Positions 39,001 through 51,235 of a stretch of 64,000 bases of DNA are shown here, one piece after another (within the stretch, counting starts at the first letter, position 1; every line of letters begins with the position of its first letter). The notes beneath the pieces were generated by a model. It searched no databases. It was not told the DNA's origin and was given only the letters and a program-made list of their open reading frames with translations. The stretch lies in NCBI RefSeq assembly GCF_017562075.2, contig NC_054082.1, positions 46,087,832-46,151,831 of the forward strand, given 5' to 3'. Made by a program: the position numbers and the translations under genes. This DNA is from Anopheles merus. Its lineage: Eukaryota; Arthropoda; Insecta; Diptera; Culicidae.

Positions 39001-42000
39001 TCTGCTACATTTGCGGTTGGTGGGAAATGCTATGTCTATTTAATTAATTTCATCCGTACCGATGAAAGATCAACCATTTCAAGAAACCACCCATAAAAGG
39101 CTGCTCAACTTGATGATGTTTTGCCCCTTGCTGCAGACTGGACAAAAGCTTCTAACTGAAATTTCCTCCCTTCTTACCTACCCCATGTTTAAAAGTAATT
39201 GAAATGAAACAAGTGCACTTACATCTCTTCCTACCTCAAACGAAATGACCAAAGCTTCAAAGAAAATGAAGCTTTTTTGAGGAAGCTACCTGTTGAAAAT
39301 CGATTCGTCATTGGATGGATTCCGCATTCGTAGCGGCTGTCGCTTGGCGCACGTTTCGATCATACGAAATAGTGATATTCCGCCAAGAGAGAAAAGAAGC
39401 ACCAATTTCAGTCGCTCATTTTCCCTTTCCACACCAAACGAAAGGACAAAGAAATCGAAAAAATGGCTTCACATATGGCTAGATACTTTAATTGCATAAA
39501 ACAAGGCGAAAATAAAGTGCTCGCGTCAACGATTTAACTGATCCAACATTCGATTCCAACCAATTACAGATAACCGTTCAAAACCATTTTCTCTTCGTTT
39601 CTCCCGACGGCTCCCCAAGAACTATCTTCCATTGCTACCTCTTTGGGCACGTGTCATAACGCTGAAATGCTGTCGGTGCCGATACGCGGATGACACCTCT
39701 CCCCTTCGCGGCAACGGAGGAAATGAAGATTGCTCTACGGCTTGCGTGACAATAATTGGCCCAATGGATGCACAACGCTCCGCAAATCTTTCGCTTATGC
39801 TGATACTGTGTCCCCGTGCTGCGACTGGTCGCTCGTGTTAAGCGACACGTTCCCCACGTTCTAGTGTGGTCAAGTGTGCGATGACGACCTTGGTCGTAAT
39901 GATGAAATGACGGCAAATTTGTGATGAGAAGCGATGAGCTCATACGATGCGGGTTGGAGCAGAGAACGCGGCTCGGTGACAGAACATGTAACATAAATTT
40001 GCATTCGATTATCGAAGTGACGTTCCGGTCTCGTAAAGAAACAAAATGGTGGTAACCTAGTAGCTCCAGTAATTGAATCTAAGGAATTGTATTGTTTTTG
40101 TGTATTGCGAATATACATAACTAGAATATGTAAAATTTTAAATATTCTTTCAAGTTGACTTGCGATTTTTTAATGTAAATAATGAAATAGAAACGCTTTT
40201 AGCACTCTTGATCGTAATCCTGGAATAAATTGATTACCTTCCACAGTGACATGACTATCGAACGACAATGCCATTGTGTTCAAGTTTTACCACATCTGAC
40301 AACTTGTGCCCTAAGGCGTAATGTTATTGTTTCAATTTCCAATAACCGACTCTACCAGCCCTTCCTGGATAAAGGTTGTAGCCAAGAACAATTGCATAAA
40401 GATCCACCCACATACATCAATCGTTAAAACACATGGAGCCTACACTCTATCTTCTCCGGCCAGCAACTTGGAACAAAACAATTAACACGCATGTGAACAA
40501 ACTTTTGCACTGCGTTTTCAACTGTCAACGTATAAATCGGTTCCCAACGAATTAAACAGCATCAAATCCACACCCCATAGAGTTCTCGTTATCTAGACTG
40601 AGTGATCACAATTTCTTAATAATGGTATAACATTTTAATAAAATTATCCTCACACTCGATCTCTTATCTTAGCGATGTGCTCGAAATAATCGAGCAGATA
40701 CAACAACAAAAATTCCTCCACACCGATAAGACTTTTCAAAAACAAGACAAACAAGTGTTTGATTGTATTCTGCGTACGACCGTCATGCTGCTACAATAAA
40801 TGTTATGTTATGGTAACGTTTGCGATAATCGCGCAAGATAAGTTCACAACACTGAGATAGCTGGTTTCTTGAGCTATACTTCGGTTTCCCTTCTTTTACG
40901 CTACGATTGTCTCTTGGTAGAGGAATGTTCTGAATAATAACTGTTGTGCCGTTTTGAATGAAAGACGATCGAACCGCACCTGCCATTGTGTATGTTCCGA
41001 CGGTTTACGTCCGGTTTTTGAACACAGTTTCTCGACTGCTTGAATCGTGGGATATTGTAAATTTACAACACTAGTGAGATCACCTGGCAGATGACGATGA
41101 TGATGACGAGGATGATGAATCGACTGATCTGTGATCCTCTTCAGACGCACACTGCAAGGTAAACAATCGCTAAGCATCGACGAGGGGTAACGGTCTTCCC
41201 GCCAAAAAAATAGTTAGATAGGGAACTACATGTTGTGGATTTCATATATTGGCGGCATTACCAGCAAAAGCGGAGAAATAATAATATATTTTAGCGTTTG
41301 ATAAAAATTAAATAAGCTTAAATAAATTTAAAGAAAAATAATGGATGTTCATCATACATCTTCACTTCAAATGTATCATCTCTTCGATCAAATCCAGCGG
41401 CGTGGTTCATAGTCGGTAGACCTCACACGGTACTTATCGTGTATGTATTTTCTTGAGAGCTTGCTCTCCAAGTCACTTCCAGTCCTCTGCCACAAAAAAA
41501 GAACAAACCAATGTATGGAATGCCATTTGTGCACAAAAGCGCAACAAACTATTGCATCGTATGATCGCATAAAGCTGTCACAGCCCGCTTTCATATGGGA
41601 ACACCTTTGGAGGTTTGGTGAGTGAGTGAGCGACGTCTCTAAATCCTTCTGAGGCGTAGTCGCGCGTGCGGTCTGGAACAGGGTGTCTTTTTTCTGTACC
41701 TTCTCTGGCCCAACTGGCGAAAGCAACGACTGACTAAAGGAATAAAATAGATTGACAAAAGCAACAGCCGTCCCACCGACGTAAGGGCTCTTCCGGGCTC
41801 GAGTAGTTAAGTTTTGCGTGAAGTGCTCCTCAACAGCACTGGAAACAGATGAACCACACTGATGTGCTGCTTTACTCGTTAAGCTAACCCGGAACGAGGT
41901 ACGGTTTACCTTCTGAACAAGTTCGTAAACTGTGGAGCAAAGAAAATAAAGGGCAACATCGCGTACTGCTTTTTCTGCTGAGTGTTAGAGCATTTTAACT

Positions 42001-43125
42001 CCCTCCCGAGACGAGGTGGGCAAAAGTCCAAACACACGGCACCTCATGTAACCATATCACGTTCTCATCCGGTGACGAAGCTTTCGTTTCCATCACACAC
42101 GCACACCACACGCCAACAACACGTGGCGGGCGTAACCGATCCGGCGAGCGGTGAAATAGCGGTTCCGTCCAGTAGTAGGTTGATAGAGGAAGAATCGCTA
42201 GAATTCAATCCTGGCCTCAGTGAAAGTTTCCCGTTAGATGTCGCTACCGTGTGCTCCCACTGGGTTCTTCCAATTAATTAGCCAACTAATTGCAACCGCC
42301 AAGTCTGTTCCGGCGGCAATAGCGGCACGATCTGTCGCATTCGGTGCGGCTTGTTTGAGTTACAAAAAGCGGGAAACCTCCGTTTGAAAGCTTTTTTTAA
42401 ACACCCTTTGATGGAATACTTCCATTTCTGACGCCGCTGTTCGGCCAGGAAGGGCGGCACTCGTCGCTTAAAGATGAGACTTTTTAAGCAGCTAATTGGA
42501 AAAAATGATGCCCAGCACACTAAACGCGACAAATCGCCCTAGTCACGTACGTCTATCGCGGCGGTTTTACATCACCAAATCGAGTCGTGTGGGTATTTAG
42601 CTCATTCGTTACACTGTTTTTGATTTTTGAACGAATGATGATTCTCAACAATTGTATGAGTAGCGCGTAGCTGAAGAACAAAATAAACAAAGCAAAAAGA
42701 TTTTGGTTTGAATTGATATTAAGGGCACACCTATACCCTTAAAAAAGTTAAATATTCAATAAATTACAGACTTCGCTTGAAATTGAAAAACATCTATCAG
42801 TTTGTATCACTAAATCAAGATCGATCATTGTTTCTCATCGAGCTCATATTTCTCCACACTCCACCAAAGGGAAACATAAAACCGTAGTGATAAAAATTTT
42901 TGGCATACCGTTCCGGCTGTATGCCGTGTAATTGTACGATTCACTCGACCCAGTTTTCCGCATTTTCATACCAAACATTCCTTCTCCAACGGATCCCATG
43001 CCAATCATCTCATCGAAGGAGAATTTCTTACCACGCGATGAAGAAGAATCAATTTTACTGCGCGCATACCCAGCAGCACAGCCCAAACGAACAGCCCGTG
43101 CCTAATTTATCAATTTACTTATATC

Positions 43126-43458
43126 TCACGAAACCTCCCGCGCCTGCTGACTTTTGCTCCCTCCAATCTCTTTCATATCGACACACTTCAATTGTCCAAT
43201 TTTAAAACGCTCCCGCTTTGCTTGCTGTCGAACAGCAAGAGTTGAATCGTCATCGGAAATAATCAACAGCTGTGTGCCCTCGAGGACCTCTCCGGGAGTC
43301 CTTGTCCCGAGGTGGTTGAGGACGGCCCTAGGTATCGGTTTCTTCTGCCAGACTTTCGGGAACCTGTTCCAATCATACACATCGATGTGAACCACGTTTC
43401 GGAGGTCAACCCGCATGCAGCTCATAGAAACAGTCAATCGAAAACAAAAAGTACGCAC
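43126..43458 (-). other. Open frame of uncertain coding status, 110 codons
   Basis: An intronic minus-strand frame whose central part (about residues 20-95) has a protein-like composition and GC-rich third positions. It contains the words VVHIDVYDWNRFPKVW and LLIISDDDSTLAVRQQ. I do not recognise a domain. No good promoter, splice acceptor or neighbouring exon supports it; a donor-like gtgcgt lies just upstream on that strand (about 43453-43458), which would place the ATG inside an intron. It could be a decayed gene fragment, a retrocopy or a chance frame. Chance frames of this length are expected in 64 kb of moderate GC. Confidence 0.2.
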
Positions 43459-46400
43459 CTCAAAATCGACGTCTCGAGGTTTTTCTGTCTCACAACCTGC
43501 GTCGATCAGAAGCGGTGGTTCGGTGCTTCAAGGTTCGTATGGTTCCCGCAGCGAGCGCGCGTTGGGGTGCTAACTAGAACGGCTTAACCACCGTAACGAA
43601 ATTATTAAAGCAAAGCTGATGAATGCCAGCAGATGAGGCTAACGACGGGAAGGAACGTAAGCATCTATTTTTACCCACAGCCACCTTGCTGGAGCTTTTG
43701 GGGGTTACAATGTTCCAAAATTTGTAACGCTCCCTGGTTTCTGCGTTGGCAGGAATTCGATCAGAAATCGGCTTTGAAGAATATGCTTGAATTCAATAAA
43801 CCGCCATTCAAAATCTTCTTGAGGATAGAAATGATTGAAAAAAAGATAGATCGAGCAGGTTAGTCGCCTTAAAAACTTCATGTAGCATTGTAGTTTTCAC
43901 TCAGTTGATGGTAGGTTTCGATTTCCGTAGACTTTAGATCCAGATAATCCTATTCAAATGCCCACTTCTATAATTGAAATACCGAAGAGTGCGATCGTCA
44001 ATCGATTGATACTTAAAAAGGCATAAAATAAATTCTCTTCTTATGTATATGTGTGATTCTTCATTTTGAAACATGTAGGAAGACCTTAAAACGCTTGACA
44101 TTAGGACAATTTGTACAAATAGATTCGTAACAAGATCGATCGGTTTCGAAGTACATTTGTTTGGATAGCCGCTTTTTGTCTGTACGTGCTTATGGGGATA
44201 ATCTGATTCCACTGTGCGGCTAAGACATCAAACATACATCGGATCAGTTGCCGTATACAATCATCAATCATCGAGTTTCGATATTTTGTGGTTGCGTATT
44301 CCATGCCTCTCTATGACGCCCTAATCAATAGACCCACAAACTCTGGCATAGGGTATTGGCCGTGAGGTTATCCCTTGGGGTTGATAATCAGCGAATCCCC
44401 TGTACAACAGACTGTTTTACTCTGACGTAGCACAGTTTTGTTATGCTTATTGTCGTGCAATTAATTGAACCTGGTTGCGCCCAACCCCGTGTCGGGGTCG
44501 GTGTGAACGAAAGCGTGAGAGCGTTTCGACGTGAGCACGTTCGCAGTCGTACATGTGACATTCAATTACTGTCCCTTTTAACTTTTAGCTATTTAGACGA
44601 AAAAGACAGCAATGAAAAAAAACGGGGCACAGCAATCCACCGTGTCCTCGTAAACCGCACCCAATCGAAAGGTCCAATAGCGCACTGCTGGTGCAGCATG
44701 GCAGCACATATCCTCCTCCGGGCATGGAGTCGCGTGCTGCGCAGGTTGTCATGGTTGGCCGGATTGGCGCCGTTGCAACTTACCGTCACGATGGATCACA
44801 AATAAACACACAAACGCGATTCACGATTTGTCGCGCTTGGGTGTTGCAGTGCACATGCAAGTGCACATATCGTACATAGGTGTTTATGCTGTATACAGTG
44901 GTATGCATCACCCAGTATCCATTTCAAGCTGCTACCCGATTGCTACACACTCCGCCAAGCGCGTTGTCATTCGGAGTGGTTAATCCGCTTGAATGGAATG
45001 AAAATTAATTTGTTCTAATAGTTTATACATCCGCTCGTTCGTCCATTGGCATGGGTCGGAATGCTTGTTGTGACGGGATTTATTTAATTAAAACGAAACG
45101 GATCTTACCTCAAGAAGAGACGTGTCACCGCTGTGTGGAGAACTGCGCAATGCTGCACGGTGATGGCTAATGTCAACACAATGCAACAGCTTATGGGCTT
45201 ATTATTATTTTTTGTTCAAAGGAAAGCGTGATAAGCTGTTTGAAGTGTTGAGACATTGGTGATTTATCTTGGGTACAGCTGTTTAGCATTACTGTTTATA
45301 TTTAATATAAATTTTATTTAATATAAATAAATAATTTTGTATGGATTCAGATCTATGATGGCCTCAAAATTGAATTTAGTTGATATTGAATTGTTGAATG
45401 AATCCAAAAATCTCAAAGTCTATCAGAATATGTTATTTTCGTTTTTGAATGGAAACTATTAAATATTGTGCATGACACTACAAATATTTTTTTATAATAC
45501 TACTTCCACGAAGCTAAACAATGCACATATCCATTTCGGAATGTTTAAGCGTGTTAAGCAACTAATGATCGCACTTTATATTTACATAACCGTAGTCGAT
45601 AAATTGCCTTCCTTACTATAAAAGGAACCTACGCACGTTGTCAGATAATATGAGTATAATTTCAATCGATCTGTTCGATTCCGTATGAAACCGCGGGAAG
45701 ATCTAACATGAAAAGCCATCGAGTAAGTGTTGACAAATAACAAGGTAAACCGTATCGAATGGCAAATAAATTCAATTAAAAATTCATTCACCCGCTTCAC
45801 TACTGAATGGTGGGATGGAAAAGAGGACAGCAGAATAGTTGCGTGTGGACGGAATCCTATAGAATGTACACTGATTGGACAGAATCGAACGTACCAGATT
45901 ACCCACCAATACATACCTGCAGGCCCCTGCACCTTCCCGAGCTCTACCGATCTCGTAATAGGATAGATTATTTTCTCACGCTACAAATGGGAGTCGACGG
46001 TGGAGGTCACCTTCCGCGAGTGCCACAACAGCGCGAGTCATCCGGGAAGCGTAGTGTGAATTGGTGAGGATTCGTTTGCGCGCCAAAATGCTTGTAAATG
46101 TTGGCTTTTTGTTGCGGCATGTTGTACACCTAACAAGCCGCTCCCTCGTCAGAAGCAGTACCGCAGCTCCACAACCGGATGGTATTTGCTGCTGTGTTGC
46201 TCTAACGATATCCTGATGCTTTCGAGAGTGTGTTACCCTTCCGTGCTTACACTAAACGATTCTCTCCAAAGTTAGAAGGCTTTCGCAATAATCCTCAACC
46301 AACTCCACCACATGCCTTCTCTCCCCATGTTTTGCAACATAACTTACACACGGTAGGAACGACGTGTACCGTGACACCCCGGGCAACACCACACTTCTAA

Positions 46401-49400
46401 TCACCTCCGAGGGGGGTGCTGTACGGTTAGCAGCGTAAACACCGGTTTTACTGCTTCAAATTGCTCATTTAGTGGCGCGAGCAATGGCGAACTCGCTGCG
46501 GCGAGAAATTCTATTCAATATTTGTTCAACATTTATTTATATTCCCATTTTTGCTCCGCCGAACAAGTCGGTCTGAATCCAGCGTGTGCTCTCCGCGTCT
46601 GAATTACTATTATTGTACCCTGTATGTTACGCGGTAAACGAAGGATTCCAATGCCATCGAGACGACGAACCGCACCAACGATCCCGAGAAGTCCGGGAGC
46701 CAGGGGGAAAGAAATTGATTTCGCCTAGCCAGCCTAGCCTCGTATCGTAACGGGTGAGAGATTGGCCTTCCCCCGCCGTATTCGAATCGTCTACGCGGGG
46801 ATAATAATGGTGTAAGCGCTTAATGGTTTTCGGGAGACGCCTTTCCTTTTCCCGTTCCCCTTGCCAGTACTATTGTATCGAGTACGTAAAACGGAGTGTT
46901 TGTGATATCTGCTTGTCGTGGTTTATCGAAACCGGGCCCTGCTGTAGGGGTGTAAACATTACCATTAGCACGGGACGATTGAGGATTGATTGTCAGCAGT
47001 TTTATCTAGCGCCGACTCGTGGAACGTTTGCCGAACAGCAAACGGGGAGTTTTACGATAAGGCTATGAACGCGGATACATGATGCAACTAGCGAGGAAGC
47101 AGCATTTGCAGCACACAGACATACTGTGTATCAAATGTGGCACGGTTGAGTCAAAAATTTCTTCCCATTCCCGCCCGGTTGGTAGACACAAAATTTTCAC
47201 TCATCACCATTTAGCATTGCCGCCCTTTCTGACCGGGTAACGCCTTTGAATCGATTGCTGGCGGCAAAATAGAGCATGCCGAAGCGCCACAACCAGGGTC
47301 GGCCACCACGTTCGCAGCACACAAAAACACTTATTACCGAGGGCAGCAACGCAGCAACAGGAGGGGAAATAAAAAATCTGGAAATCTTTTGTGTGAGTAA
47401 ACATTTTCGGTTCCGCCCGAAGCCACCCTTTGACCTGAGCTGGAAACGGACGAGGTGAAGTGTGCGCAAGGTAGTTGGGGAAAGGCGTCAGTATGTTTTC
47501 CTTCTTCACGTGAGCCAAACCGATCATTAATTGTTTTAGTCATCAGTGCCGAACAGATTTCGCTTTCCACACGAAGAACAGTCTCGCTCTTTCTTTCTCT
47601 TTCTGGCTCTCTTATTCGTTCGGCTTTTTTCAAATTATCTTTTGAGCAGCATGATGGCAGTATTAAGCATCATAGCAGCAAACTGAGCGGAAAAAGCGGG
47701 ACAGAAATCAATTAGTCAAACGCTTAACTATATTTATTAAAGAGATGATGTGCCGAGAGGATCATGATCGTTGGGTGGGTGCAGTGTTGTTGAAAGGGAT
47801 GGTAATAGTATGCCGCAGAAAAACAGACGAAGAAGAAGAAATCGCCCTTCTCATTTGTTATCGCCCTTACGTTTCGGCCTCGAGCGTTCGCGCAAAGTCG
47901 TTCGACTCACGGGCGAAGTAATTAGCGGGCGTAAGCATTAGTAAGCTTGTCCGGCTCATCGACAGAGGTCCTGCAGGTCAGACGCCATATACGTGGACAA
48001 AATTAATCCACATGGCTGCCCGAGCACAAGAAAATTCCCAGATGGGATGATCCATTTCATTTATCACCAAACACTGCCTTCGACCTTCTGCTTAACCCTT
48101 TCGCAGATCATTTGACGGGCGATCTCTATGCGTGCTGCTGTCAGTCATATAGGGACCGCCTACGTGTGATGAAATTTGGCTTGCGTCATTTATCGTGTCC
48201 GATAACGGTTGATCGTAAGGTTTGCGATATTTTAGAAGGTTCTGTTCACGTCACAGCACCCGCAAATATTATTTTATAAAGTAATAAACATAATTTACCA
48301 ACAATAATTATAACAATTATTAATACATCTTGAAATGAGTTTTAGCACATTAAATTATGAAACATAAATTCCAAAACGCATACTGCCACATTACAATTAT
48401 GAATCTTGCATAGCATCATAATTATCCCTATATACCCTATACCACCCTGATAATCTTACAGATGAATGGTTCGTAAAATGTTCATTCATCCGTTTCATTT
48501 TTCTTCCTTCATTATAATTTATCTTCTAAGGGATTTCCTGAAGAACAAAATAAACATCTGAGTCCAAAGACCACCAACTATCCTTTATTCACACCAACGT
48601 GCTAACAGTAGCTTTAATCGACAGGATATTGCTGCTCACACCTTTCTCGCTCTGAAGGTGCTTTGCTCAATCCTTTGTAAAAATAATTTTCCTTTTTCCC
48701 TCTTGTAACCGCTGAGCGGTCGACGAGAACGATCGTTTTGTGTCAGAATGTATCACCCACACTAAGGCTATTATGACGTATCGACAATAATGCACAACCA
48801 CCACCGTCCGTTGTGGCACACCCAGCTAATCTGACAACTACGACGATTCCGAAGTAGCCAATAGAACTGTCAAATATAACAGGGCCACAAACGTCATCTG
48901 TCGTCTACTTACAAGCTCAACCGTTTTGAACGCACAGCAAACGAACAACCTGATTCTACTCATCATCAATTAAAGAAAATCAATGAAAGACGCAATCCGG
49001 CCCCGATGCTGCTGAGCCCCAGGAGCGTGTGTAAGCTGCCGGTTTGCTTTTTTTGCCAGCCCTACCCATGTTTAAAGGGGCCCGCTCTGTAAAAGTGTTG
49101 CCTCCGTTAAAAGGCCAATCAACGAAACTGACAGCTAACAATTACCACGCGCTGTATCGAACGTTTGCACCACGGTGTGCAGCAAAGTGCGATGCAGGAA
49201 AGCGCACCAGAGTGCCCAAATCAACCCTGATCGTCGAATGCTCCAATCGAACGGGTTAACTTGTTCATCGTTGATGTTGATTTTCCGCCAGGCTACATGT
49301 CTCCAGTATTGCGTGGGCCGTTTTGGATACTTCCTGATGATCGGGCTGACTTTTCTGCAGCCCGCGCAACAGCCGATAAGTTCATGAGGCTTGGCCTCTC

Positions 49401-50142
49401 AGTGCATGTGTTGGCAACTTCGAGCGATCGGGATCTGCACCTGCCAAATTATGAGAATTGAAAGGGTATCTCAGTTGGTAGCTTATTGCGTATTGCTTCA
49501 TCCATTTATTGTATCCAATGAAACTAGAGATGAAACAGAAATGATGTATAAATAGCTACAAACTTTTGAAACTATATGTTTTAAAATAAAGTCTTTCTGT
49601 ACAAACCCTTTTCGTACATTGCGGTTGATATGAGTGATAGATTTAACCGTTTTTGTCTGTCATCGCTAGACTTCCACAACGATCGGCATAGCTCGATTGA
49701 TTCGAGTTTTATAGCCACAGGGTAGAATTTGCCACCCACTGCGAAGAAGATCGTTTCGTTCCAGCAGTCTGCAGCAAGCGTGAAACGGATTCATACACCC
49801 ACCACATCGACTGTCTTGCAAAGTGATCTGTGCTGTGTTCTCTTCCTTTCGTTCGTATCAACCTGATGATTATTGATCGTATATTTGGATAACATTTCGT
49901 TGGATAGCACGCTATATCCGGGATGCGTTGCACTTTAGTTGAATATTCACAGATAACCAGTGAATCGTGATGTAGGAGGTTGTTTGTTATGCAATAATTG
50001 CACTGAAATGTTTTAAAACAATCTGTTATTCTGTTTTAATAATAAAAAAAGCGACATATAATCGATTTTTTGTAACAGTAATGACAGTAATGTCCCCATG
50101 AATCGTTTTTTAATCTAAATATACAATGAATCTGAGATAAGC

Positions 50143-50638
50143 GAATGCTTTTCAGCAACGTTATTTTGTTCTTGATCCTAAGACTTTACTCACTTGATTT
50201 TGACATATGGCGGAAACCCCTTTTAAGGCTCGCGTTAAAGCCCCAGTTAAATTGGACGTGAAATTTTGGGTTTTTATTTATATTTCATTGAATATTTTAT
50301 CACAATATGGCTTATCGTACACCAAAAGAACGGATATTAAATTCCCCAATAATCTAGGCTGTACAAAATATTGAACTAATAAATTAAATGCGTTTCCCCG
50401 CTTTGTTCACGGTGAAAAAATAATGGTCATCGGGGAATGATAAGGAAATGCATTTATTTATTTATTATTTTAGCATGTTTAAAAAAATTCAATGAAATAT
50501 AGCCAAAACCCCAAAATTTCACGTCCAATTTCACTGGGGCTTTAACGCGGGTTTTAAAAGGGTTTTCCTCCGTATGTCAAAACCAAGTGAGTAGAGTTTT
50601 ATGGTCAAGATAAAAAATAACGTTGATGAAAAGCATTC
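50143..50638. mobile_element. Foldback / MITE-like inverted-repeat element
   Basis: Two long arms in inverted orientation: left about 50143-50300, right about 50481-50638, roughly 85% identical by eye. Both arms start outward with GAATGCTTTTC. They share in order an AACGTTATTTT word, ACTCACTTG, TTTTGACATA, GCGTTAAAGCCCCAGT, TTGGACGTGAAATTTTGG and TATTTCATTGAAT. The middle (about 50301-50480) is AT-rich and has no reading frame. This is the structure of a non-autonomous DNA element or foldback element. I see no clean target-site duplication (flanks about ATAAGC and ACGCAT), so exact ends and superfamily are uncertain. The element ends about 255 bp before the dys linker exon, and a transcript of it could form a strong hairpin. 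Confidence 0.85.
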
Positions 50639-50647
50639 ACGCATTCT

Positions 50648-50697
50648 GCAAGCAAAATTTCACGTTCACTTTCACGCAAGGTCTAAAGCGACCTTAA
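50648..50697. repeat. Degenerate extra copy of the foldback arm
   Basis: Just outside the foldback, the words AAAATTTCACGTTCACTTTC and then TCTAAAGCG repeat the arm words AAAATTTCACGTCCAATTTC and CTTTAACGCG seen at about 50512-50550, in the same orientation. It looks like a decayed partial copy, suggesting an older or composite insertion. Confidence 0.6.
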
Positions 50698-50892
50698 GTT
50701 TGTAACCTTTATAACGATCATGAGCTTTTGTTCAATCGAGATCGTCACACTTATGTTAAACTAGAATAGTAAAATAATTTACATAACTATAAACAAAAAA
50801 ATCAAAAATTTTACAATAATAATTAAAAAAAGTATTAAAATTCCATCTACAATATCAATTACTCAATGTTATTTTATTTTCTTCCATTGCAG

Positions 50893-50957
50893 TGTTCAAA
50901 CGTAGCATCGAAATCGGTTTACATTCGGCGCCAACACCAAATATAGGATTTTCTAAG
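50893..50957 (+). CDS. dys: dys linker exon between bHLH and PAS-A
   Basis: A 65-base exon that is too small and too short in open frame to stand out alone. It was found by asking which acceptor can complete G|TN and lead into the PAS-A exon. The bases TG complete codon 65 (GTG, Val). Codons 66-86 follow, starting V-F-K-R and ending A-P-T-P-N-I-G-F-S-K, then a donor GTATTTTT (GT at 50958). The 36046/50893 junction (phase 1) and the 50957/57763 junction (phase 0) both fit, and without this exon the bHLH and PAS-A exons are out of frame with each other. The VFKR...PTPNIGFSK linker leading into ALSGFLMM agrees with what I remember of insect Dysfusion. The donor is weak after +3 (GTATTT), so splicing may need help or be alternative. 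Confidence 0.93.
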
Positions 50958-51178
50958 GTATTTTTTCTGTACACTCACTTTTCTGTACACATACATTCGC
51001 ACGACTTGCTGAAACATATGCACCCGCATAATACAACCTCTATTATTAGCGTATGAATGAATGAATATAGTATGCTAGCATATCAACTAGCATATAAATG
51101 AAACCACGGTTGTACGGGATCCTGTGTTGTTTGCAGTATCCCAAACGAATGCATTAATTTTGCAGCTATTGAATCGTT

Positions 51179-51235
51179 CAGCAGTCAGTTTGCTAATTGC
51201 ATGCCCTACTCGATTAATTTAGCAACTGACTGCTG
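51179..51235 (+). other. Near-perfect 57-nt hairpin in dys intron
   Basis: The left arm CAGCAGTCAGTTTGCTAATT (51179-51198) and right arm AATTTAGCAACTGACTGCTG (51216-51235) pair over 11 perfect base pairs. About 8 more follow past one bulge, with a 17-base loop. It lies 220 bp after the dys linker exon. The size and loop resemble a short insect pre-miRNA, but the stem does not clearly extend beyond CAGCAG/CTGCTG and I recognise no known miRNA seed. It could also be a small foldback remnant or a structured splicing element. Confidence 0.6.

Larger units (their letters stand above)
36047..50892 (+). other. dys: dys intron between bHLH and linker exons (about 14.8 kb)
   Basis: GT at 36047, AG at 50892 after the pyrimidine-rich tract ttattttcttccattgcag. 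I see no recognised gene inside. AT-rich pockets lie at about 36880-37010, 38030-38640, 40080-40230, 41270-41350, 45290-45480, 48240-48440 and 50760-50880. A minus-strand open frame of uncertain status lies at 43126-43458. The last 750 bp hold a foldback element (50143-50638) and a degenerate extra copy of part of its arm (about 50650-50700). The remaining sequence is unremarkable unique DNA. Confidence 0.8.
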
